Positions 22,201 to 32,663 of a stretch of 64,000 nt of DNA are shown one piece after another. A model generated the notes under the pieces. The model had not been told where the DNA came from and did no database searches. It worked only from the letters and a program-made list of their open reading frames with translations. The stretch is taken from assembly GCA_021209875.1 (NCBI GenBank), contig JAGYVD010000004.1, positions 3,100,001-3,164,000 of the forward strand. The letters are read 5' to 3'. The translations under genes and the position numbers were made by a program. This DNA comes from Rosellinia necatrix. Taxonomy: Eukaryota; Ascomycota; Sordariomycetes; Xylariales; Xylariaceae. Positions within the stretch are counted from its first letter, which is position 1, and every line of letters begins with the position of its first letter.

Positions 22201-25200
22201 AAAACTTTATTTATATTATTTAAAAGTTTTTAGTTTTTGAGCAGAAATAATAGTTTTTAATAAATATAATTATATTTTATAATATATTAAATTAAATATA
22301 TGTTTTTAAAACAAATTTTATGTTTTAAACTTATTAAAATAACTTATTAATGCTACAGTATAAGTTTAATTAATAATTTTAGTTTATACTGCTTTATAGT
22401 TTAAAATAAAAACCCGGCTTTTTATATATATACGTTTTTTTTTTATTTTATAATTTATTAAAGTTATTTAGAATTTTTTTTTTAAATAACAAAGTAAAAA
22501 GCAAGCTTATAATAATTTAATAGCTTTTATTATTTTATAAACTGTTTAAAAATATTTATAAGCTTTATTAATTAATATATCTGTTGTTTTTTTACTAATA
22601 AATATATATAGTTTTATAAAAAGCTTAAGTTTTTTTTTTTTATTTATTTTTTAAAAGCAGTATTTATAATCAGTTTATAAGCCGGTTATTTTTAAATATG
22701 TTTTTTTTTGCTAGTTAATTGTTTAATTTTTAAAATAAAGCATTAAAAATAGTAGCTTTATAGCCCGGTTTATATATAATTTAAAACTTAAAGTTGTTAA
22801 AAAGTTTTAATCAGTAAACTTGTTTTTAATTTAAAAGCTTTTATAGTTTATAATTATTTTTATTATATTTTTGCAGCTTTATAGTTTTAATTATTATTTT
22901 TAAAAGCTTTTATAATAACAAATAGTTTTTTATTATAAATTTTATAGTTATATTTTATAAAAGTATGTTTTGCTGAAAAAAACGATTAAGTGTTATTTTT
23001 TATTAATCCGTTTTAATATAAAACTTTTTAATATTTAATTTAAAACATTTATTTTTATAATAGTTTTATATATTAAATTATAATAAGCTAAAATAAATGT
23101 TTTTATAAAAGCTTTTTTTAATTTTTTAAACGCTGTTATTTTATTTATTAATAGCAAGCTTAGCTAGCTGTACTTATTTATTAATTTTATTAAAAAACAG
23201 GCGATTAAAAAAAAGCTTTAAATAAAACAGCAGTAATAGTTTATAAAACTAATAAACTATTATAAATTTTTAATATTTATAATAGTTTTTATTTTTAATT
23301 ACTTATATTTTATTAAGTTTATATTAATTTTGTTTATAAATATTATAAAATTAAAGTATTTTATTTTAATAATATTAAATTTATATTTAATAATATTTAT
23401 AATAAGTTCTGTTTTAATTAGTTTTATAAATATATTATGCATATATTGTTTATATTTTTTTATAAGTTGTTATAAATTAATATATTATTTAAATATATAG
23501 TAATATATTTATTTAATATATTAAAAATATATTGTTTATATAATATTAAAATAAACTAAAAGTTTTTATTATATTAAAATTAATTATTAAATATTTAAAT
23601 AAGCTTAGTTTAATAATAAACACTGTTTTTATTTATTGCTAAAAATAATTTAAAAATAGTTAAACGCTGCTATAATATTTAATTTTATATAAATTTTAGT
23701 TTTATATAGCGTATTTAAAATTTTTAGATTAAAAAATTAAATAACGATTTTTAATTATAACGTTATTTAATTTTTATAGTTTACGTAAATTTTAATATTT
23801 TTTAAATTTTTAACTAGTAATATAAGCACAGCTGCTAATAAATTATTTAGCTTAATAAATTTTTTATTAAATGTTTATTTAAATATTTTTATATAATAAA
23901 TAGTTTTTGTTATAATATTAGTTTTATTTAATAGTTTAATAATATTATTTTAAGTATTAAATTTATTTTATAATTAAAAAGTTTATATAACAGTAGTTTT
24001 TATATTTATTAGCAAAAAACGTTAATAAAGTTATAATATTTTTCGGTAGTTTAGCATAGATTTTATTTTTAATTATAAATTTTTTTTTTTAAATATTTTT
24101 ATATATTTTTATTTTTATTTTTTAAACTATAATATTTTTTATATTTAATTATAATAGTTTTTAAGTTGTTTTAATATTATTGTTTTTTAACTAGGTTTTT
24201 TTATAAAAATATATTAAACTATTTTTAAAAATATATTTATTATTAATATGTTTATTAAATATTATATTTTATTGTTTTTTTTTAGCTTTTATTGTTTATA
24301 TTATATTTATAATTTTAATAAACTTTTTATTATTATATATTTAATTTAAATATTTAATATTTTATATAACAATAAAAATTAAAAGTATTAAAAATTATAT
24401 AATTTCTGGTTTAATAGCTGTTTATTTTTTTATTAATAGTTTTTTTAAACGTAATATATTAGGTTTAAACTTTTATATTTTTATTATTTTTTTGTTTTTA
24501 ATTTATAAAGTTTTTTTTATTTAATTAATATTAAAGTTATATTAGCGCAGCTATAACAACTTTAATATAATATCTAGGCTTAATAAAAATTATATATATA
24601 ATAAAATTTTTTAATATATTTAGCTAGCATATGTTTTATTTTATAATATTTAATTATTATTTTTACTAGCGTTTTATTTATAAGTTGGAGCAGTTTTAAT
24701 TATAAAGCTTAAATTAAAAAAGTTATATAATAATATAAAATTTATATTAATAAAATTAAATAAAAATATTTTAAGTTAATTAATGTTTTAAATAAAATCA
24801 GCTTTTAATTATTATATTATATATTAGTTTTAAAACTTAAAAATATATTAGGTTTTATTGTTTTTATATATAAGTTTTTATTTTTTGCTTTTATATATTT
24901 TTTTTTTCGCTTTTAGCTGTGTTTTTTGCTAAAACTTACTTATTTTTTAAACCGACCAGGCTTTTATTTATTTAAGTAGCGCTTTTTAATTAAAACTTTT
25001 TTATTAGTTTATAAAAACAAGCATATATATAATAGCCAGTTTTTTTATAATATTTATAAAGCTTTTTTTAATTTTATTTTATTTTTTTTGCTTTTATAAT
25101 AAGTTTTTTTAAATAAAACTTTTTAACTTTATTTAAATTTATTAAATCGCTTTTATATATAATATTATTTTGCTGCTAACTTGTTAATATAAAAAAAAAT

Positions 25201-25308
25201 ATTATATTATAGAACTTTTTATCTGTTATATTATTAAATAGTTTTTAAAAGTTTAATTTATTAATTTATTTTATTTAATATTAATTAGCTTGTTTATAAT
25301 ATTAAAAC
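19242..25308. other. AT-rich RIP-mutated interior, left part
   Basis: Six kilobases with very few G or C bases. Most remaining C bases sit in GC dinucleotides (AGCTT, GCTGC, GCAGC). The only ORF of note (20082-20363) codes for Phe, Ile, Lys and Leu almost alone and is an artefact. No gene, RNA gene or intact motif is readable. Confidence 0.85.
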
Positions 25309-25561
25309 TGATAAGTCTGGTCAGGGGTATGAAGCTGTAAATAGCTGTATTTTGCTGTATGCTGGTCTAGTTTGTGGTGTTGTATGTAGTTCGTAATAAA
25401 GATGGTGGAATTCTAGGTGCAGTCCTAGAATTCCACCTACTAGTACAGGTAGGTGGGCCTAGCCTAAGTGGGTCTAGCCCAGGTGGCCTGGGCCACTTTA
25501 TCTAATCTTACAGTGGGGCAACTGGTGGTGCCAAGCCTGGCACCCCTTGCCTACTCTAACA
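25309..25561 (-). repeat. LTR of the nested element (left copy, 3' LTR by gag strand)
   Basis: 253 bp, starting TGATAAGTC and ending CTCTAACA. It contains a 14-bp perfect hairpin (25404-25417 pairing with 25424-25437, loop TGCAGT) and an overlapping second one (CCACCTAC with GTAGGTGG). It differs from the other copy at four C/T positions. Confidence 0.95.
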
Positions 25562-25787
25562 AAATGCCGGGCATTTGAAAAGCAGTTGCTGCTCTTAGCA
25601 ACTACTTGGCAACGGCTGGCCAATTAATTCCTTGAAATTCTATTGGTCTAATCTACTGGGTCTTAAGCCTTCCACTTGGTCTTAAGCTTTCAACTTGGCT
25701 TTAAGCCTTCCTAAGTGCTAATTTGTATAAAAACGCAATAAAATTAAACAAGCCGTTACTTGGCTAGCATGCCAGTTGACCACCTTT

Positions 25788-27398
25788 TTAATCGGGAATT
25801 CTGCCGGTTTGGCGACGGCTGCGGTTGCGACTGCCTCTAGTTCTTTTGCGGTTTCGGCTACGCGTATTAGAACTGACAGAACTGCTGGCTTTACTGGCAT
25901 AGTTGGAGCCCTTGGTACTTCGGAAGTTACTTTGTTTGTATGGTCGCTGTTGGTACTTTTGCTTGCTTGGGCCAGGGCTACGGCCAGGGCCAGGGCCAGG
26001 GCCAGGGCTAGGGCTAGGGCTACGGAAGCGTTCAGCCTTTTGTTCGAGGCTACTACGGGCCTGTTTGATTTTTTTTATGTAGCCTTCTAGGGTCTTTTTG
26101 GCCTTTGGCTCCTTTATGTAATTAGAAATGGGCTCATCTTATTGGTCCCGGATAGTTGTTATAACTTCCAGCCAATTAGAATTGTTTTTTTCTAGGGTCC
26201 CGTTGGCTTTTGCGTACTGCAACTTGCGCTGTACGAATTGGGGCATTGCGTGCCTGTTCTTGGCTATGTTACGCAGAGACAGGTTGCCAGTTATAAATAG
26301 GCGCGTGGCACGTCCGGACTGTATTTTGAAACGGTTTTCTAGGGCCGCGATGACTTCATCTAGGCCGGCTTTACGTAGGATACGCTGTTGGTTAGCTGGC
26401 AATTCGCTGTTCCATTATTCTAAGGCTTGGCCGCGTAACAGGCGATTAATCCAGCTAAGGATTTGGCTGGGGGAGTGTTGCTTTTTGACTAGGGCCCGCA
26501 GTTTGTTTGTAAACGACTGAATATCTGTATAAATAACGTTACTTCCGGCTGTTACTATCCTAATATCCGCTGGGTTGGGATAACTAGGGTTAAAATAGCC
26601 TATGTCTGAAGCTTTTAAACGAGCCGTATATCCGAAGCCCTGATTGGTCGGATCGGCCTGACTGGCTGGATTGAACTGACTAGTCTGGTTGACTGTATTG
26701 AATTGGCTAGTCTGATTGGCCGGATTGAAACGACTGGCCTGGTGGGCTGGATCGTTGAAATAGCTAAACACTTGATTGGCTGGATCGACCTGGTTGACTG
26801 GGTTAACTGGCTGTACTGGATTGCGTAGATAGCCCTGATTGGCCGGATTGTAGGTAGGGTACGTAGCTGTATTGATGACTGGATACGTAACCGGTCTGTA
26901 GTATGTTGCCGGATTAACTGGAGGAACTGCGGTATTCGCAGGAGGAGGGCCAACACTAGTATTTTTAGTGGCTAGAGGCTCTACGGGTGGAATCTCTGGG
27001 CTGGTGTTGTTGTTGTTGGCTTTAGTAGAGTTGTTGGCTTTGGACTTGTTGGCTTGGGCCGTTCTAGTTTGGTTGCTTGTCTGGTTTCTGAAACTACTGC
27101 TATTTTGTATGTAGCTAATTAATAAGTTTAAGCGGTCACTTATGGAGCTTATAGTTGACTCCAGGGACCCTACTTTTGACTCTAGGGAGCTTAGTCTTGT
27201 ATCTAGGGCACTTACTTTTAAGTCAAGGGACTTGGTTGTAGCCTGCAACTCGACATGGGATACTTTTAATTCGGTGATATCTGCAGCTAACTTGTTGTAC
27301 TTCTTGTCTAGGCTGTTAACGCGTTTTTGTAGCGTATTTACATCCTTCTGTATATTATTTATTGAAACAGCTTTTGTTTGGTGACTGGTGGAAGCTAT
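25788..27398 (-). pseudogene. Gag-like protein, interrupted by stops
   Basis: One minus-strand frame runs from about 27398 to a TAA at 25788, roughly 535 codons, broken by TAA at 26415-26417 and 26139-26141. No in-frame ATG lies near its start; an ATA codon at 27398-27396 may be a mutated ATG. In order: a coiled coil with heptads (LDLKVSALDTRLSSLESKV); a Pro/Asn/Gln-rich repeat zone (NPVNQVDPANQ type); and a capsid-like region with SWINRLLRGQALE, then after the first stop a WNSELPANQQRIL segment and a helix-rich part. Last comes a basic tail with Ser-Pro/Gly-Pro dipeptides and Arg/Ser runs but no CCHC zinc knuckle. The order coiled coil, capsid-like, basic tail fits an LTR-element Gag that packages RNA. 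The first stop falls where Gag proteins often have Trp, so TGG to TAA by G-to-A is plausible. Family is inferred from layout, not homology search. Confidence 0.65.
25971..26022. repeat. GGCCAG / GGCTAG hexamer repeat coding Ser-Pro and Gly-Pro
   Basis: About eight hexamers GGCCAG or GGCTAG. On the minus strand they encode a Pro dipeptide repeat (SPSPSPGPGPGP) in the tail of the gag-like frame. Confidence 0.8.
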
Positions 27399-27416
27399 GA
27401 CTTGGCTTGGCTGGCC

Positions 27417-27480
27417 GGCTAGGCTAGGCTAGGCTAGGCTAGGTCGGCCGGGCTAGGATAGGCTAGGTCGGCTAGGGCTA
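27417..27480. repeat. (AGGCT)n tandem repeat in the nested element leader
   Basis: Several AGGCT pentamers, then degenerate GGTCGGCC/GCTAGG units, lie between the 5' LTR and the gag frame. An in-frame stop in the repeat closes the gag frame upstream. Confidence 0.8.
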
Positions 27481-27805
27481 GGGTCGGTGGAATCGGTGGC
27501 TTGGTTGAATTGGCCAGAATTGACGGATCTGGCTGAAAACGCTGAAAACGATGAAATCGGTGAGACTGGCTGGAATCGATGAATCTAGGGCTCTGATTGG
27601 TTAGTTAGTTAGTTAGGGACTTGACTGGTTGGTGGGTGGGATAGCGTAATTTGCAGCTAATTCTACTAGTTCTTTCGCATTTGGCCGCGCAGTACAAACT
27701 GCCGCAGGGCAAAGAAGCCGTTCTTGACCGCGAGACCTAAGTAAATAGTTCGCGAGAGCTGCTTGGGGAGGTACTTTTAGTCCGATCGTTGCGGAGGCAC
27801 TAATT

Positions 27806-28058
27806 TGATAAGTCTGGTCAGGGGTATGAAGCTGTAAATAGCTGTATTTTGCTGTATGCTGGTCTAGTTTGTGGTGTTGTATGTAGTTCGTAATAAAGAT
27901 GGTGGAATTCTAGGTGCAGTCTTAGAATTCCATCTACTAGTACAGGTAGGTGGGCCTAGCCCAAGTGGGTCTAGCCCAGGTGGCCTGGGCCACCTTATCT
28001 AATCTTACAGTGGGGCAACTGGTGGTGCCAAGCCTGGCACCCCTTGCCTACTCTAACA
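27806..28058 (-). repeat. LTR of the nested element (right copy, 5' LTR by gag strand)
   Basis: 253 bp, same length as the left copy with no indels. Two of the four differences fall in the right arm of the long hairpin. Confidence 0.95.
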
Positions 28059-28063
28059 AAAAC

Positions 28064-29039
28064 GTTTTAAAACTTTTTATTTATTTTAAATTTTAATGCT
28101 TTAATTTACTGCTTTTTAAACTTTTTATTTTTATTTATTAATTAAATAAACTTAAAAATAAAATTAATAAATAAAAACGATTTTTATATAAGTTGTTTAA
28201 AATTTTTAACTGTTTTAACATATATATTTATTATAATATAAATAATATTAAATATATATAATATTATTTTATAATTAGTTTAAATTAATAATTATTTTAT
28301 TATATCGTTTAAATTATTAATTATTATTTTTATTTAAGTTTAAATATAAACATACGCTACTTTTTAAATTATAAACATATATATAATATTCTATCAAACA
28401 AAATAAAAAATACAGTTTAATTAAATATTAGTTTAATATATATTAATAATTGTTAGTTAATATATTTAGCTTGTTGTTTAAATAAATCGGTTTTTAACTT
28501 ATTAAAAAACAATAGTTTATTAGCTTAAAATTAATATAATATTATTTTAACGCTTGCTAGCTATAAATTTTATAATAATATAACGTTAATTTAAAAGTTT
28601 AATTATATAATTATATTAGTTTAATATTTAATTTATTTTATTAACGCATTATTAAATTATTACTGTTAGTTTATATTTTTATAATTAAGTTAATAATTTT
28701 AGTTTTTAAAAACTAAAATATTATTTTTAGCTAAACTTGCGCGTTTTAATTAAAACTAATATAGTTTATTAAAGCTTTTATTAATATAATATTATCGGCG
28801 TTTTATTATAAATTTAAAAAATTTTATAGCAAAATAAATATAATATATTTTAAAAAAGCTAATATATTAATAAATATTAAATTAAAACTTAATTTTAATA
28901 ATAATATAATAATAATAAAATAATAAGCTATAAATAAAAAACAAGTTTTAAAGCTTAAATATAATTTATAATAATCTATTTAATTTAAAGCAGTAATATA
29001 GCTAAAGTTTTATAAATTTTATAAATAAATACAATAAAC
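28064..29039. other. AT-rich RIP-mutated interior, right part
   Basis: One kilobase of the outer element, in composition like 19242-25308. No gene or RNA is readable. With the nested element and one AAAAC removed, it would join the left part without a break. Confidence 0.85.
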
Positions 29040-29201
29040 TATTATAATTTATACTGCTAATAGTTTTAAAAATAACTTATATTATTACATAAAAAAAAAA
29101 AACTCCTCGCTTAATCAGTTACTAGCTACTTGCTTTTTTTATATACAGTATTCTGGCCCGTGCCTTAGTGGGGTCCTTAGGTTAGAACTAGTTCCGTGAC
29201 A
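29040..29201. repeat. Right LTR of the outer element
   Basis: 162 bp, same length as the left copy with no indels seen. Here the inner (left) half is AT-shifted (the start TGTCACAG reads TATTATAA) while the outer end GTTCCGTGACA is intact. Together the two copies let the original LTR be inferred. Confidence 0.9.
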
Positions 29202-29451
29202 CCTTTTTAGAGGAAATATGTATATAGACATGGCTATGCTAGGAAGACCTCTCGGTTGATGGAATTCAACTATTTATAGATGATCCGACACCGATCGGGG
29301 TTTGTAGACCGGTTTATATACCAGTAGTTAATTAGTAATGGAGGTTGTAGAAGAAATAGATGTGACTTTATATCGTTCTCTTGTTGCCGTTATGTATCAG
29401 CATTGTCCTCAGAAGCAATTGAAGATGACTACCCCCCGTGTGGATGGGTAT

Positions 29452-29659
29452 CATATGGAGAATGTCCGGAGTAACGTTTAGTCACTAGAAGGGAGCAGCT
29501 GTGTCGCAAGTAGATAGCTGAGTATAATGGTAGGGCTTAATGTTATTAATTCCTAGGCCTACCATCTAAAATAGGAGACCTTCAGTCCTTATATACACCA
29601 ATATGCCTCTGGAGCTACACCGTAGGGTAGCCAGTACCTCGCCATGTGCTTTATCTACC
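29452..29659 (+). repeat. Dispersed repeat, copy A
   Basis: About 208 bp, from CATATGGAGAATGTCC to CATGTGCTTTATCTACC, repeated in direct orientation at 58399-58610. Most mismatches are transitions. It begins 250 bp beyond the right LTR of the outer element. No ORF or terminal structure identifies it. Confidence 0.85.
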
Positions 29660-30099
29660 GGGCAATGGGATAATATGAGCATTGTTGCGCTTTCGCTTGT
29701 TGTTAAATTGTATATTTATTTATAACAGGTCGCTGTAGATGTCGAAAATTTCATTAAAAGGGGTAGATGGAAGAATTTCTGTTGGTGGCTATCACTGTAA
29801 CCCTACGGGTCAAGGCCTTGCTTTGGCAAGTCTTCACCACAATCCCTTCCACCGGAAACTTTCCCTGGCCTGGATAAATAGTAGACAGACTGGTCCTATA
29901 GGATTGAATATGATATTTCTCTATAACATACCAAGGTGTACCATTTGGTACCTAGCGATTGTGTCATTCTCGAGGCTCTGGGATTGGTAATAGGTTATTC
30001 CATGTTTTCTAGAGTCGGCCTGCGATGTGATGACTGGGAGTCAATGATTACCATTCGCGGTGAACTTTCATGTGGATGAAGTTCTCTGCTCCTTCAACA

Positions 30100-30178
30100 G
30101 GTAGGTAGGTAGTACCTATTTACTCTGTCTACCTACCTACCTAATTAGTAGACAGCGTCGTTAAGGTACCTACTAAGT
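30100..30178. repeat. Inverted GGTAGG / CCTACC cluster
   Basis: GGTAGGTAGGTAG at about 30101 is followed by CTACCTACCTACC at about 30130, able to form a strong hairpin with a short loop, then GGTACCTACTAAG. Confidence 0.7.
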
Positions 30179-31435
30179 TGGTGGGTGCTAACTATAACTA
30201 CTGTCGGCATGCAGGCTACCAAGGTACCCCTGCTTGGGACCGAAGTTACATCGAGAAAGGTAATTCTTGGCGATAAGCGACTGCGGGTCTGCGCGGGCAG
30301 CTGGGGTGGAATATGACGTCAGTGAACCAGTGAACCAGAGAGTCCTCTGTTCAGTTCTGTTTAATCCCACTGTGATTTGTCTACCCAAAACCGATCAGAA
30401 CCTCGATTCAACAGTGTTCAATAGTGTTATCATCAATAACTTATGGCGGACCCGGGGAGTACGGATTCTTCATTAACAGATATTCAGGATTTGAAGAGAG
30501 GGAAAGGGAGCAATGTGCATGTAAGAGCCCGTCTACACCATCATGGCCTACCCTAAATCTGTGCCCCAATTGGTGTTTTTACCCAGAACCTCTAAGTACA
30601 GTGCTGTAGGTCCTGGAAGATAACCCTGATGGTTACGCAAATGCGGAATATGATTGCGACCCGAGCTCGTTTCAGTTCCATGTCGTCCAATAGGTAGCTA
30701 CCAGGTAGCGTACAATGCCATTAAATGGCTTGAAACCTCTTAGGAGTGCGGCACTGTGAGAGGTGTACTGTACAGAATACGGTGGGTACGGTATGATGAT
30801 AACCTGGGGCGATCACTGCACCGAGATGGCGAGCAGCGTCTTGGCATGCAATAACTGGCCATAGAATGATTCGTGGCAGAACCTAAGTTAATTCTCTTTA
30901 GCGAGAATAGGCTGCAGAGATAGCTGCAGTGCTGTGCGGGTATGTTATGTGATATGTTATCGTATATGAGATGTGACATTAGGTATATTGCTGATCTGAT
31001 AGTCTTTCGGGCTTAGGTACCGTACTTTGTCCATGTATCTCGCATTTATAGGCGATGAAATCCGCCGTGCCTCTTCACGCTGTGGGCATGTGAAGACGCC
31101 CCCCCACTATAAAACTTTCAACCGCACTAATGCACGGCCAAGCCAGCCACGGCGGAGACCCTGACAGTTGTGGCGTTGATGGCCCTGCATTTTGCGAGTA
31201 ATTCAAGAGGTTGCCGAGAAGAGGGCTCAACATAACCCGAGTGCCTCATTATGACCTCATCCGCCGCCTGGCCAGATAGGAACACTAAACGTGGAGTTTC
31301 AGGGACCAATTGTGGTCAATAGGTATTCGTAATGATGTGGGCGGTTCCAACCGAGATCGATTTGTTTAGCTGTCCATGATCTCGGGATAGACTGAGATTG
31401 CGATGACAGTTCCATGTTAATATGTGGTACTTAGA

Positions 31436-31525
31436 TAGGTAGGTAGGTAGGAGACGGTTATAACCCATGACAGTACCTACCTAGTTAGTTACATCTGAAC
31501 CCAATCAAGTACCTACCTACTTAGT
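31436..31525. repeat. Inverted GGTAGG / CCTACC cluster
   Basis: TAGGTAGGTAGGTAGG near 31436 faces ACCTACCTAGTTAG near 31474 and ACCTACCTACTTAG near 31511. Confidence 0.65.
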
Positions 31526-32663
31526 GAACTGTTGTGTCCCGACTCATATGTTGCACGACGCCGGGCCCACTCGATAGCCGTGGACACGCATACCCCTTCC
31601 AAGATGTACGGTATTAGCAACTGCATCCGCTGCTGCATGCCTCCCTGGTAGGGAGGAGATACCGCACTGAACCCAGCATCGGGATTGGGGGTGTGAGTAT
31701 AAGTGGAAATCCCTGCCTATTCTGCCCTACCGCACCAAACAAAGTACTGCACACGTAACTACCAATATCTCCACCTGCAATCTACACTTGGCTTCACAGG
31801 GAATCCCATGTGGAACTACGGATGAAGAAGCGCGTCCCAGGTACACAGGGCGGGAAGCCGTCTGAGGAGACCCGTTGCCGTTGCCGATGCCGCCGCTACC
31901 ACTGTCCGGGATACTGGCTGCCCCTGCCATTTCCTATTACTACCGTGATTCTACCCGACAAGCTCTGAAAAATTGTTCCACCTGCTCCATCGTTTGTCAT
32001 GTCCATATTGCTATCCCAGGTGGCAGGTGCAAAGGTGCAAGCCTAGTATTTAAGTCCAGCCGCAGGGTGACTGGGATCAATTCCTCCACTACCATTCCTC
32101 CACTTCGAATACATTATCTTTTTTACCCTCAATATTCTATCACCTCCTCGATCAAGTACGCTACATCTATCGGGCTGCGATCGCTCCAACGTCGAGGCAG
32201 TATTCCGGCAGACTTCTCTGCGCCTCCGATCGTTGCATCAACCCAAAAATATAAGCTCATAAGTTTGTCGAGCCCTCTCGGCACTTACGTATTTTATTTT
32301 GAATAGCTACTGTCTTGACATTCGGTCTGTGGCATTTCTTTCGCTGCAGTCTAGCAAGTCGCGATCGTCGAACCGGAACCGGAACTAGTATAACAGCGCC
32401 CCGGTCAGCAATCCATGATATGATTCTACTACACCTATTGTAAGGTTAAGAATGTTAGTACGGTTACACTTTACCCGATCTAGTCTACGCCGCATACAAA
32501 ATCTCCTGATTAAGTCCCTGGCTTTTGTTTGATCGTGGCTCAAGGCCGTTGTTTCCAGGTCTAACAAAGTATTTTGTTAATAAATTTGGTTAGAGCTATA
32601 CTTCCTATTCCCCCTGCTTTACCATGGTCATGTAACCGTACTAACATAATAGGTGTAGATAAG

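Larger units (their letters stand above)
25309..28058 (-). mobile_element. Nested gag-only LTR retrotransposon
   Basis: A 2,750-bp element with 253-bp LTRs (25309-25561 and 27806-28058) beginning TG and ending CA, and a perfect 5-bp target duplication AAAAC (25304-25308 and 28059-28063). It sits inside the AT-rich outer element but is itself of normal base composition, so it inserted after the outer element was mutated. The LTRs differ at four positions, all C/T. The only coding capacity is a gag-like frame on the minus strand; no protease, reverse transcriptase, RNase H or integrase is seen and there is no room for them. It matches the idea of terminal-repeat elements with a GAG domain, which depend on a partner for enzymes. 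I assigned the minus strand from the gag frame; a primer-binding site was not recognised. Confidence 0.9.
19080..29201. mobile_element. RIP-mutated LTR retrotransposon with a nested insertion
   Basis: The element is bounded by 162-bp direct repeats (19080-19241 and 29040-29201) with inverted ends TGTCAC...GTGACA. It is flanked by a perfect 5-bp duplication CCTTT (19075-19079 and 29202-29206). Total span is 10,122 bp; without the nested 2,750-bp element and its 5-bp duplication, the original was about 7.4 kb, a usual size for a complete Ty3 or Ty1-type element. The interior (19242-25308 and 28064-29039) is extremely AT-rich with no surviving protein; aligned LTR positions differ almost only by C/T and G/A, as expected of repeat-induced point mutation. 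The coding strand cannot be read from it. Confidence 0.9.
29207..32663. other. Intergenic, repeat-bearing, upstream of the MscS gene
   Basis: No gene is supported in these 3.4 kb; the ORFs are short and without known motifs. It holds one copy of a dispersed 210-bp repeat (29452-29659), inverted GGTAGGTAGG / CCTACCTACC tracts (30100-30175; 31436-31525) and, at its 3' end, the promoter and leader of the MscS-type gene. Confidence 0.5.

Noticed and set aside
31875..32306. 143-codon ORF upstream of the MscS gene
   Set aside because: It lacks protein-like features and more likely overlaps the promoter or leader of the channel gene.
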